Positions 1 through 6,328 of a DNA stretch of 6,328 bases are shown here, in pieces. The stretch lies in NCBI GenBank assembly GCA_005880525.1, contig VBFW01000148.1:1-6328 (forward strand). The letters are read 5' to 3'. Source of the DNA: Chloroflexota bacterium (GTDB lineage Bacteria; Chloroflexota; Dormibacteria; Dormibacterales; Dormibacteraceae). The first letter of the stretch is position 1. Every line of letters starts with the position of its first letter. The position numbers were made by a program, and so were the translations under genes. The notes beneath the pieces are model-generated. The model was not told where the DNA came from. It worked only from the letters and a program-made list of their open reading frames with translations, and searched no databases.

Positions 1-1
1 C

Positions 2-163
2 GAGATGGTCGAGGCGCTGACCCAGCCCGGACCGGTGGAGGGATTCGGCTACACGCAGCTGACCGACGTGGATCTGGAGCGCAACGGGCTGTTGACCTTC
101 GATCGGGAGCCGAAGGCCGACATAGGCGTGCTGCGGGAGATCACAGAGCTCCCGAAGAGGTAG
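2..163 (+). CDS. Glycoside hydrolase family 2 enzyme, C-terminal end (partial)
   Basis: Only the last 53 codons are present; the frame is open from base 2 and stops at TAG 161-163. The visible peptide contains GFGYTQLTDVDLERNGLLTF followed by DREPKAD. This is the typical end of the (beta/alpha)8 catalytic domain of GH2 enzymes (beta-galactosidase, beta-glucuronidase and relatives), where a G-F-x-Y-T-Q-L-x-D-V-E run is followed by N-G-L-x-T-x-D-R-x-P-K. The catalytic glutamates lie upstream, outside the window, so activity and substrate cannot be read here. There is no extra C-terminal domain: the protein ends about 20 residues after the motif. Its last 23 bases overlap the 3' end of the GH1 gene on the opposite strand. 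Next to another beta-glycosidase and a sugar importer, it is likely part of the same utilization locus (inference). The family call is fairly sure; exact specificity is unknown. Confidence 0.8.
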   Translation, partial: EMVEALTQPGPVEGFGYTQLTDVDLERNGLLTFDREPKADIGVLREITELPKR

Positions 164-1373
164 GCAACTTCCCGCTGCGCGCGACCTCCCCCAGCCAGCG
201 CGCGCTGGGCTTCGGGTGGCGCGCGAACGTTTGCCTGTCGACCGCCACCAGGCCGAACCTCGGTGTGTAGCCGAAGACCCACTCGAAGTTGTCGAGCAGC
301 GACCAGTGGATGTAGCTGCGCACGTCGATGCCTTCGGCGAGGCACTTCAGCACCTCGTCCATCGCCTCGGCCATGAACGCGATGCGCCGCTCGTCGCGAA
401 TCGTGGCGATCCCGTTCTCAGTGACCAGGATCGGGATCCGGCCGCCTGTGCTCTTCCACGCGCGGCGGATCGCGCCGCCCAGCGCGCGCGGGTAGTTCTC
501 GTAACCCATCTGCGTGACCTCGTCGGTCTCGTGGAGCTCGCGGCTCACCCCGCTCCAGTCCGCGCCGGGGCTACGCGGGCCCTCTGGTCCGATGCGGATG
601 CGGGTGTACGTCTGCACGCCAATGAAGTCGTCGCCGCGCGCCAGGTCGAAGAACCGGTCGTTGACCTCCGATTCGACCTCGAAGCCGGAGTGTCCCGGCT
701 CCGCGCCGTCCTCGTACTGCAGGTCGGGGATGGCGAGCGTGACTCCGACCGGCGCCTTCGTGTGCGCCTTGATCGCGGGAGTTGCGAGGCGGTGGGCTTC
801 GAGGAGGTTGTCAGCCGCGCGCCGGGCGGCGCGCTGGTCGCCCTTCACGCCCGGCGGGTTGATGCCCAGCACGTAGCCGCTCCAGCCCAGGCCTTGCGGC
901 TCGTTGATGGTGCACGCGTAGCCGATCACGTCGCCGAGCGCGCGAGCGGCCCGCTCGCAGTAGCGCTCGAACAGCTGCGGGAATCGCGAGTCCGCGAACC
1001 CGCCCAGCTCGTGGACCCAGATCGGCAGCGTGAAGTGGTGGAAGGTGAGGATCGGCGTGACGCCGTGCTCGTGGCAGGCGTCGAGCATCCGCCGGTAATG
1101 GTCGAGCTGGGCCGTCGAGAACTCACCGCCGGCGGGCTCGATGCGTGCCCACTCGATGCCGAACCGGAACGAGTTGAGGCCCAGCCCCGCGAGCATTGCG
1201 ATGTCGTCGCGATAGCGGTGGTAGAAGTCGCATGCGTCGGCCGAGGGCTCGACGCAGGGGCTGCCGTCGCGGTGCTCCCACCACCACCAGTCGCTGTTCG
1301 TGTTGCCGCCCTCGACCTGGTGCGCGCCGACCGCGGCGCCGAACAGGAATCCCTCGGGGAAGGAGGCGGCCAT
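141..1373 (-). CDS. Glycoside hydrolase family 1 beta-glycosidase (beta-glucosidase/beta-galactosidase type)
   Basis: A 410-residue GH1 enzyme, slightly short for the family (usually about 440-470), that hydrolyses beta-linked glycosides by the retaining mechanism. Numbered from ATG 1373: the N-terminal FPEGFLFG entry motif (about 5-12); Gln19 in GAHQVEGG (sugar binding); His113 in HHFTLP; acid/base Glu158 in TINEP; nucleophile Glu319 in VTENG; and HWSLLDNFEW with Trp357, Glu364 and Trp365, followed by GYTPRFGLVAVD. No signal peptide is seen, so it is probably cytoplasmic and acts on sugar imported by the divergent ABC operon. Oddities are a DWWWWE run near residues 28-33, HHF instead of the common HWD, and VQTYTR where many members have NYYT. 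The ATG at 1373 fits the family N-terminus, but its GGGG lies too close (2 nt) for a good ribosome site. A longer in-frame TTG start at 1463 would add 30 residues of non-family sequence. Substrate linkage is sure as a class, the sugar is not. Confidence 0.93.
   Translation of the reverse strand: MAASFPEGFLFGAAVGAHQVEGGNTNSDWWWWEHRDGSPCVEPSADACDFYHRYRDDIAMLAGLGLNSFRFGIEWARIEPAGGEFSTAQLDHYRRMLDACHEHGVTPILTFHHFTLPIWVHELGGFADSRFPQLFERYCERAARALGDVIGYACTINEPQGLGWSGYVLGINPPGVKGDQRAARRAADNLLEAHRLATPAIKAHTKAPVGVTLAIPDLQYEDGAEPGHSGFEVESEVNDRFFDLARGDDFIGVQTYTRIRIGPEGPRSPGADWSGVSRELHETDEVTQMGYENYPRALGGAIRRAWKSTGGRIPILVTENGIATIRDERRIAFMAEAMDEVLKCLAEGIDVRSYIHWSLLDNFEWVFGYTPRFGLVAVDRQTFARHPKPSARWLGEVARSGKLPTSSGAL
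195..208. terminator. 14-bp perfect palindrome near the convergent 3' ends, possible bidirectional terminator
   Basis: CCAGCGCGCGCTGG reads the same on both strands. It begins 31 nt after the GH2 stop codon and lies inside the last codons of the GH1 gene. As RNA it could form a short G+C-only stem with a small loop. There is no T-tract on either side, so it is not a classical intrinsic terminator. Hairpins without U-tracts are proposed as terminators in high-GC bacteria, which is the only reason for this call. It may equally be a chance palindrome in GC-rich coding DNA. Confidence 0.22.
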
Positions 1374-1415
1374 TTCCCCAGCAGTTTTCCACACGTCGGG
1401 CCGAGCCCAGGTCGG

Positions 1416-1430
1416 CGCCCCTAGGAGGCG
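1416..1430. repeat. Imperfect 15-bp inverted repeat upstream of GH1, possible operator
   Basis: CGCC and GGCG arms flank CCTAGGA, giving a dyad centred on base 1423 with one clear mismatch. It sits about 43-57 bp upstream of the GH1 ATG, in the range of a promoter or operator for that gene. There is no further support, and such short GC-rich dyads occur by chance. Confidence 0.2.
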
Positions 1431-1473
1431 ATCGGGAAAAACGAGTAGCGTGAGTCCTTCCAAACCAGCCGAT

Positions 1474-1502
1474 TTGCCAAAAGGAGAGACGGCTATCAGA
1501 AT
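1474..1502 (+). promoter_or_regulatory. Candidate sigma-70-like promoter for the ABC importer operon
   Basis: TTGCCA (1474-1479) matches the -35 consensus TTGACA in five of six positions, and CAGAAT (1497-1502) matches the -10 TATAAT in four of six, with a 17-nt spacer. It reads toward the binding-protein gene and would place the transcript start near 1508-1511, leaving a leader of roughly 55 nt before the ATG at 1566. This is a prediction from sequence pattern only. Confidence 0.4.
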
Positions 1503-1517
1503 GGAATTTCGATCGGA

Positions 1518-1529
1518 CCGGTGTACCGG
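1518..1529. repeat. Inverted repeat CCGGT-GT-ACCGG, candidate operator
   Basis: Two perfect 5-bp arms around a 2-bp spacer lie just downstream of the predicted transcript start of the importer operon, a usual place for a repressor site. The dyad is short, has no A/T-rich flanks, and does not match an operator I can name. A LacI- or GntR-type regulator encoded outside the window would be the obvious partner, but that is inference. Confidence 0.28.
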
Positions 1530-1530
1530 G

Positions 1531-1542
1531 GAGCAATCGCTC
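1531..1542. repeat. Inverted repeat GAGC-AATC-GCTC in the operon leader
   Basis: Perfect 4-bp arms around a 4-nt spacer, directly after the preceding dyad and 23 nt before the start codon. With flanking GG and CC the arms could extend past one mismatch, so in RNA it could be a small hairpin just before the ribosome site. The half-sites recall the GGGAGC/GCTCCC halves of actinobacterial CebR-type LacI operators, but the spacing differs, so this is only a loose resemblance. Confidence 0.2.
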
Positions 1543-1552
1543 GCCCGAAAGT

Positions 1553-1558
1553 GGGGGA
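1553..1558 (+). promoter_or_regulatory. Ribosome binding site that sets the binding-protein start
   Basis: GGGGGA lies 7 nt before ATG 1566. It favours this ATG over the upstream in-frame GTG at 1521, which would put 15 charged and mixed residues in front of the lipoprotein signal peptide. Confidence 0.6.
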
Positions 1559-1565
1559 TTTGTCT

Positions 1566-2873
1566 ATGAAAGCTTCGACCTGGGTACGTGCCCTGGTCCC
1601 GCTGCTGGGCGTGATCGTGGTCGCCGTCGGTTGCGGCGCGGGAGGAGCGTCCAACGCGGGATCTGTGAAGGTCATCGCAGTTTGGTCAGGGCAGGAGCAG
1701 GCATCGTTCATGGCCGTGCTCAAGCCGTTCGAAGACTCGACTGGAATCAAAGTGCAGTACGAGTCCACACGTGACGAGGACGCGATCCTCAGGACCCGCG
1801 TGGCGGCCGGCAACGCTCCGGACCTCGCGGCCGCGCCCAGCCCGCAGCTGCTCACGCAGTTTGCGAAGGACGGCAAGGTGAGGCCCCTCAACGACGCGGT
1901 GGACATGAGCGCGCTGCAGTCCAGCACCTCGCAGGGCTGGATCAAGCTCGGCGAGCCGTTGAGCGACGGCAAGCTGTACCAGATCTTCTCGTGGGCCGCC
2001 GTCAAAGGCCTCATCTGGTACGACCCGAAAAACTTCTCGTCCAAGGGCTACACGGTGCCCAAGACGTGGCAGGACCTTCTGTCCCTGCAGAGCCAGATCA
2101 AGAGCAGCGGCACTCCACCGTGGTGCATTGCCGTGGCGAGCGGTGGCGCGGCCGACGGCTGGCCCGCCAGCGACTGGCTGAAAGAGATCGTCCTCAGCCA
2201 GGCCGGCCCCGACGTCTATGACAAGTGGGTGGCCGGCAAGCAGACCTGGACGTCGCCTGAGATCAAGTCGGCGTTCCAGACGTTCGGCACGGTCCTCGGA
2301 TCGAACGACAGCAACGTGTATGGCGGCAAGAACACCATCCTGGCGACGCAGTTCGGCGACGTCGGCACTCCGATGTTCGCGAACCCGCCGAAGTGCTACA
2401 TGCTGAACCAGGCGTCGTTCATCACGACGTTCTTCACCAGTGCCGTGCCTTCGCTTCAGGCCGGCACCGACTTCACGTTCTTCCCGCTTCCCGACATCAA
2501 CACCTCGTACACGGGCGCGCACGTGGTCGCGGGCGACTCGTGGTCGATGTTCAAGGACACGCCCCAGGCGCGGCAGCTCATCAAGTACCTCACCACAGCG
2601 CAGGCCCAGGACATCTGGGTGAAGCGCGGCGGCAAGCTGGCCGTCAGCAAGAAGGTCAGCCTTGACGACTACCCTGATCCCTTGTCGAAGCTGAGCGCCC
2701 AGATCCTGGTCAACACTCAGATCGCCAAGTACGACGCGACCGACAACATGCCGACGGACATGAGGAACGCGACCTGGAAGGGCCTCCTCAAGTTCATAAG
2801 CAACCAGAACGACCTGGATTCGATCCTGGCCAGCCTGGATCAAACGCAGAAAACGGCTTATACATCGGCCTGA
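1566..2873 (+). CDS. Carbohydrate ABC transporter substrate-binding lipoprotein (CUT1, AglE-like)
   Basis: A 435-residue extracellular sugar-binding protein of the SBP_bac_1 family. It begins with a lipoprotein signal: Lys2 and Arg8, a hydrophobic stretch about 9-21, and lipobox AVGC with Cys23 as the predicted lipid-modified residue (Ala at -3 is less usual than Leu), followed by a small flexible GAGGASNAG linker. The mature domain starts with VKVIAVWSGQEQ and has the DSTGIKVQYE strand typical of the family. PPWCIAVASGGAADGWPASD (184-203) and CYMLNQASFITTFF (277-290) recall AglE-type alpha-glucoside binders, as do GDSWSMF (323-329) and the WVKRGGKLAVSKKVSLDDYP block (351-370). Several tryptophans (40, 143, 152, 199, 204, 229) could stack on sugar rings. 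Cys187 and Cys277 could form a disulfide. ATG 1566 is chosen for its ribosome site and the signal peptide. It is the first gene of the importer operon; the ligand is probably an oligosaccharide but is not defined by sequence. Confidence 0.92.
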   Translation: MKASTWVRALVPLLGVIVVAVGCGAGGASNAGSVKVIAVWSGQEQASFMAVLKPFEDSTGIKVQYESTRDEDAILRTRVAAGNAPDLAAAPSPQLLTQFAKDGKVRPLNDAVDMSALQSSTSQGWIKLGEPLSDGKLYQIFSWAAVKGLIWYDPKNFSSKGYTVPKTWQDLLSLQSQIKSSGTPPWCIAVASGGAADGWPASDWLKEIVLSQAGPDVYDKWVAGKQTWTSPEIKSAFQTFGTVLGSNDSNVYGGKNTILATQFGDVGTPMFANPPKCYMLNQASFITTFFTSAVPSLQAGTDFTFFPLPDINTSYTGAHVVAGDSWSMFKDTPQARQLIKYLTTAQAQDIWVKRGGKLAVSKKVSLDDYPDPLSKLSAQILVNTQIAKYDATDNMPTDMRNATWKGLLKFISNQNDLDSILASLDQTQKTAYTSA

Positions 2874-2880
2874 TGCCGTA

Positions 2881-2885
2881 AGGAG
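2881..2885 (+). promoter_or_regulatory. Ribosome binding site for permease 1 (GTG start)
   Basis: AGGAG ends 8 nt before GTG 2894. It supports the non-ATG start and keeps the additional N-terminal membrane segment of the permease in the protein. Confidence 0.7.
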
Positions 2886-2893
2886 ATAAGAGA

Positions 2894-3910
2894 GTGGACT
2901 TCAGCGTTCTGCTGCAGGACATCCCGACGCTCCTTGTGGTCATCCTCGGTGTGCCAGCGATACTCGCCGCCTACATCGTGGGCGGCGAGTTCCTGGTGCG
3001 CCGGCTGCCCGACAAGAACCGTCCGCAGGTCCGGCCCTGGATCTGGGTCGGGCCCGCGCTCATCCTGGTGGCGGGATTTCTCCTGCTGCCGGCCCTAGGC
3101 ACGATCGTGCAGAGCTTCGAGAACAACGCCGGCAGCTGGGTGGGCTTCAACAACTACGCCTCGCAGTTCTCGGACTTCCCGTCGGGTGGCGCCTGGGTGG
3201 CAATCCGCAACAACGTCATCTTCTGGCTGATCTTCTACACGGTCTTCACTCTCGTGTTCGGCCTGATCCTCGCCGTTCTCTTCGACCGGGTCCGGTACGA
3301 GAGCATCGTGAAATCGCTGATCTTCATGCCCATGGCCATCTCCTCGGTGGCGTTGGGAATCATCTGGATATTCATGTTCCAGTACTCCACTCCCGGCGAA
3401 CCGCAGGTCGGCACGTTGAACGCGATAATCACGTTCTTCCACCACGATCCCGTGGTCTGGCTTCAGGATCAGTGGCCGAGCGACAAGTTCAACGTGCTCA
3501 ACAACCTGGCGCTGATCGGCGCCGCGACGTGGGGCATCACCGGCTTCGCGATGGTCATCCTGTCCGCGGCGTTGAAAGGCATCCCCGGCGAGCTACTCGA
3601 GGCGGCCCGCGTCGACGGCGCCGGCGAGATCACGGTGTTCAGGCGGGTGATATTCCCGCTGATGATGCCCACCATCGTCGTGGTCGGCACGACGCTCGTG
3701 ATCTTTGCCCTGAAGGCCTTCGACGTCGTGTACGTGATGACCGGCGGCAACTACAACACCGATGTGCTGGCTTTCCGCATGTACGAACAGCTTTACACCG
3801 CGGGCAACAACGGGCACGCCAGCGCAGTGGCAGTGATCCTGCTGGTCGCCGTGATACCGGTGCTGATCTTCAACTTGAGACAGTTCCGCGCAGTGGAGGC
3901 ACGCCGATGA
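2894..3910 (+). CDS. Carbohydrate ABC transporter permease 1 (CUT1, MalF/AglF-like)
   Basis: A 338-residue inner-membrane subunit that forms half of the sugar channel. Hydrophobic segments are seen at about 10-33, 48-70, 106-130, 138-163, 203-225, 258-283 and 308-328. The first is an extra N-terminal helix before the RPWIWVGPALIL start of the usual six-helix core; AglF-type permeases also have this extension. The EAA loop that docks on the ATPase is clear at about 233-255, with E-A-A-x-x-D-G-A (Glu236, Asp241, Gly242) ending in F-P. The block YESIVKSLIFMPMAISSVAL (135-154) is characteristic of the AglF group. The GTG start follows a good AGGAG. The gene starts 20 nt after the binding-protein stop and its stop overlaps the next start as ATGA, so translation is probably coupled. 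The permease family is certain; the substrate is not. Confidence 0.95.
   Translation: MDFSVLLQDIPTLLVVILGVPAILAAYIVGGEFLVRRLPDKNRPQVRPWIWVGPALILVAGFLLLPALGTIVQSFENNAGSWVGFNNYASQFSDFPSGGAWVAIRNNVIFWLIFYTVFTLVFGLILAVLFDRVRYESIVKSLIFMPMAISSVALGIIWIFMFQYSTPGEPQVGTLNAIITFFHHDPVVWLQDQWPSDKFNVLNNLALIGAATWGITGFAMVILSAALKGIPGELLEAARVDGAGEITVFRRVIFPLMMPTIVVVGTTLVIFALKAFDVVYVMTGGNYNTDVLAFRMYEQLYTAGNNGHASAVAVILLVAVIPVLIFNLRQFRAVEARR
3895..3899 (+). promoter_or_regulatory. Ribosome binding site inside permease 1 for permease 2
   Basis: GGAGG lies 7 nt before ATG 3907, within the last codons of permease 1. It fixes the start of permease 2 at the ATGA overlap, although the frame is open upstream as far as 3472. 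Confidence 0.75.
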
Positions 3911-4839
3911 CGGTCGCAGCCGCCGCCCAGCCCACCACAGTCGCCGCCCGCTTCTCGCCGGGCTGGATCACACAGCTCCTCCAGCGTTACATCCTCCACA
4001 TCGTCGTCATCGGCCTGACGGTGGGGTGGATGCTGCCCACCATCGGCCTGCTGGTCAGCTCGTTCCGGCCGTTCGCCCTGACCAAGACGAGCGGGTGGTG
4101 GACGGCGCTCACGCCATTGCAGTTCACCTTTCAGAACTACACAGACGTGCTCGGTCAGAGCAACCTTGGCCAGGCCTTCTTCAACAGCTTCATGGTCTCC
4201 GTCCCGGCGACAGTGATCCCCGTCACCATCGGCGCATTCGCCGCTTACTCGTTCGCGTGGATGAAGTTCCCGGCGCGCAACTGGATCTTCCTCGCCCTGG
4301 TCGGACTGCTCGCCGTGCCGCTGCAGCTGACTTTCGTCCCGGTGCTCAGCTTCTACGTCAACACCCTGCACTGGACGACGAGCGACCTCGAGGCCACGGG
4401 CATCCCCGGCCTGCCGTGGGTCCCGCTGTGGCTGGCCCACGCGGGCTACGGGCTCCCCTTCTCCATCTACCTGCTCGCGAATTTCTTCCGAGCGCTGCCG
4501 AGCGACCTGTTCGAGTCGGCCGAGATTGACGGCGCGGGAACCCTGACCGTGTTCTTCAGGATCATCCTGCCGCTGTCGGTGCCGGCGCTCGCCTCGCTGG
4601 TGATCTTCCAGTTCCTGTGGGTCTGGAACGACCTGCTGGTGGCTCTCATCTACGTCGGCGGCGCCCCTGAGGTGGCGCCCCTCACAGTCAACCTGGCCGA
4701 CCTCACGACCTCGCTCGGCCAGGGCTCCAACCTGCTCACGTCGGCGGCATTCTTCTCCATGGTCGTGCCGCTCATCGTGTTCCTCAGCCTCCAGCGGTAT
4801 TTCGTGCGCGGCATTCTCGCCGGCTCGGTGAAGGGGTAA
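3907..4839 (+). CDS. Carbohydrate ABC transporter permease 2 (CUT1, MalG/AglG-like)
   Basis: A 310-residue inner-membrane subunit that pairs with permease 1. After an Ala/Thr-rich cytoplasmic N-terminus, hydrophobic segments lie at about 28-50, 92-118, 127-150, 172-193, 226-248 and 275-296, the six helices expected for MalG-type proteins. The EAA loop at about 200-222 reads E-S-A-E-I-D-G-A with Asp209 and Gly210 and ends in L-P, so the second position is Ser rather than Ala. The segment WMLPTIGLLVSSFRPF followed a few residues later by SGWWTAL (about 41-68) is a hallmark of the AglG group. The protein ends RGILAGSVKG, the usual CUT1 tail. The start is set by GGAGG and the 4-nt ATGA overlap with permease 1. 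The stop is 7 nt before the ATPase start. Nothing is broken or missing. Confidence 0.95.
   Translation: MTVAAAAQPTTVAARFSPGWITQLLQRYILHIVVIGLTVGWMLPTIGLLVSSFRPFALTKTSGWWTALTPLQFTFQNYTDVLGQSNLGQAFFNSFMVSVPATVIPVTIGAFAAYSFAWMKFPARNWIFLALVGLLAVPLQLTFVPVLSFYVNTLHWTTSDLEATGIPGLPWVPLWLAHAGYGLPFSIYLLANFFRALPSDLFESAEIDGAGTLTVFFRIILPLSVPALASLVIFQFLWVWNDLLVALIYVGGAPEVAPLTVNLADLTTSLGQGSNLLTSAAFFSMVVPLIVFLSLQRYFVRGILAGSVKG
4831..4836 (+). promoter_or_regulatory. Ribosome binding site for the ATPase gene
   Basis: AAGGGG lies 10 nt before ATG 4847 and overlaps the last codons of permease 2. The spacing is a little long; coupling to permease 2 translation probably helps. Confidence 0.45.
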
Positions 4840-4846
4840 AAGAGCA

Positions 4847-5905
<1,059 letters not shown>

Positions 5906-5914
5906 TCGTCACGT

Positions 5915-6328
5915 TTGGAAACAATCCGGGCCCGTGAGGACTTCGATGCCGCGCGCTTCAAGGCGTTCCGGAGGGCGCTCGGCGCAGCGCTGACCCGGCG
6001 CGCGCGGCGGCTCGCGTCGATCCAGGACGTGCTGGACGCCGCGGGCGCCGAAGGCCGCTCGTATGGCGGGATCCAGGAGATTCCGGTCGACAAGATCGTT
6101 GGGTCGGCGGCGTCGATGGCGAAGGGCGAGGACTTCGACCCTGGGTTTCTGCCCACCACCCCGCGACTGCGCGACCGCTGGACGCGCATCTACCGCGAGA
6201 TGGTCGAGGGCGCGGAGCTGCCGCCCATCGACGTCTACCGGGTCGGCGACGGCTATTACGTGATCGACGGCCATCACCGAGTGTCAGTGGCGCGCAGCCT
6301 CGGACGGCCGGCGATCACGGCGCGCGTC
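5915..6328 (+). CDS. ParB/Srx-fold (ParB N-terminal domain-like) protein, N-terminal part (runs off window)
   Basis: The frame is open from TTG 5915 to the last base, giving 138 codons without a stop. The N-terminal part (1-40) is basic and looks helical (AREDFDAARFKAFRRAL, then RRARR). IQEIPVDKIVGS (53-64) resembles the I-x-x-I-P-x-x-x-I entry of ParB-like domains, and ELPPIDVYRVGDGYYVIDGH followed by HRVSVARSLG (101-130) matches the P-I-x-V / D-G-H-H-R core of this fold, with His120, His121 and Arg122 in the nucleotide-binding position. Similar stand-alone proteins occur in Actinobacteria and Chloroflexota, but I know of no fixed function. It is not a classical chromosome-partitioning ParB by its context. 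The stop of the ATPase gene lies in the same frame 9 nt upstream, so TTG 5915 is the only early start codon in frame; no good ribosome site precedes it. It may be read through from the sugar operon. Family fairly sure, role unknown. Confidence 0.72.
   Translation, partial: METIRAREDFDAARFKAFRRALGAALTRRARRLASIQDVLDAAGAEGRSYGGIQEIPVDKIVGSAASMAKGEDFDPGFLPTTPRLRDRWTRIYREMVEGAELPPIDVYRVGDGYYVIDGHHRVSVARSLGRPAITARV

Larger units (their letters stand above)
1374..1565. promoter_or_regulatory. Divergent intergenic control region between GH1 and the ABC operon
   Basis: This 192-bp gap separates two genes reading away from each other, so both promoters should lie here. It is visibly less G+C-rich than the coding DNA in its middle (A-runs near 1437-1441 and 1479-1482). 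It holds one candidate rightward promoter, several short inverted repeats, and two copies of CGATCGG (1429-1435 and 1510-1516). No clear leftward promoter for the GH1 gene could be picked out by eye. No coding sequence is supported in it; the frame extending left from the TTG at 1463 is only a possible N-terminal extension of GH1. Confidence 0.6.

Noticed and set aside
1..14. 14-nt sequence CGAGATGGTCGAGG repeated at 6196-6209
   Set aside because: Both copies encode Glu-Met-Val-Glu in unrelated genes and the flanks do not match; there is no sign of a terminal repeat or mobile element, so chance is the best explanation.
216..1424. 402-codon open frame on the plus strand opposite GH1
   Set aside because: Its translation is rich in Arg, Ala, Val and Asp with no recognisable domain, while the minus strand holds a clear GH1 with both catalytic motifs. 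Long antisense frames are expected in G+C-rich coding DNA.
1374..1463. 30-residue N-terminal extension of GH1 from a TTG codon
   Set aside because: GH1 proteins normally begin shortly before the FPEGFLFG motif; the extension matches nothing in the family. It cannot be fully excluded because the ATG 1373 ribosome site is weak.
1521..1565. Upstream GTG start for the binding protein
   Set aside because: It would place 15 residues with several charges before a normal lipoprotein signal peptide, and the better ribosome site serves ATG 1566.
1686..2843. 385-codon open frame antisense to the binding-protein gene
   Set aside because: Arg/Val/Leu/Gly-rich shadow sequence with no motif; the plus-strand frame has a signal peptide, ribosome site and family motifs.
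3472..3906. Upstream extension of permease 2 in its own frame
   Set aside because: This part overlaps permease 1 in another frame and is Arg-rich without hydrophobic segments; the ATGA overlap and GGAGG fix the start at 3907.
5906..5914. Terminator after the ATPase gene
   Set aside because: The gap is 9 nt with no dyad or T-tract, so there is no room for one.

Overview
This is a G+C-rich, tightly packed bacterial window carrying a glycoside-uptake and glycoside-hydrolysis locus. GTG and TTG starts, a lipoprotein-anchored binding protein and the protein styles seen suggest a high-GC Gram-positive, such as an actinobacterium (possibly a Thermoleophilia-like lineage) or a related Chloroflexota/Dormibacterota-type organism. 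The sequence alone does not fix the genus.

Layout: (i) bases 2-163, plus strand, are the last 53 codons of a glycoside hydrolase family 2 enzyme (beta-galactosidase/beta-glucuronidase type) whose body lies outside the window. (ii) Bases 141-1373, minus strand, are a complete glycoside hydrolase family 1 beta-glycosidase; its 3' end overlaps the GH2 3' end by 23 bp, tail to tail. (iii) Bases 1374-1565 are a divergent control region of about 190 bp with a candidate sigma-70-like promoter reading right and several short inverted repeats that could be operators. (iv) Bases 1566-5905, plus strand, are a compact four-gene operon for a complete CUT1-type carbohydrate ABC importer: lipoprotein substrate-binding protein, permease 1, permease 2 and an MsmX/MsiK/UgpC-type ATPase. 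Gaps are 20 nt, a 4-nt ATGA overlap, and 7 nt. (v) From base 5915 to the window end, only 9 nt after the ATPase stop, is the N-terminal part of a ParB/Srx-fold protein with a GHHR motif, probably read through from the operon.

How the genes work together: the binding protein captures an oligosaccharide outside the membrane, the two permeases form the channel, and the ATPase powers import. The GH1 enzyme has no signal peptide and lacks the look of a 6-phospho-glycosidase, so it most likely cleaves the imported unphosphorylated beta-glycoside in the cytoplasm, perhaps with the GH2 enzyme. The importer proteins resemble the AglE-AglF-AglG alpha-glucoside type by pattern, while the neighbouring hydrolases act on beta linkages, so the true substrate is open. 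No transcription regulator is encoded inside the window.

I found no RNA gene, insertion sequence, CRISPR array or convincing new system. The points most worth a second look are the apparent transporter/hydrolase mismatch, the divergent control region, the ParB-like gene attached to a sugar operon, and the overlapping convergent 3' ends.
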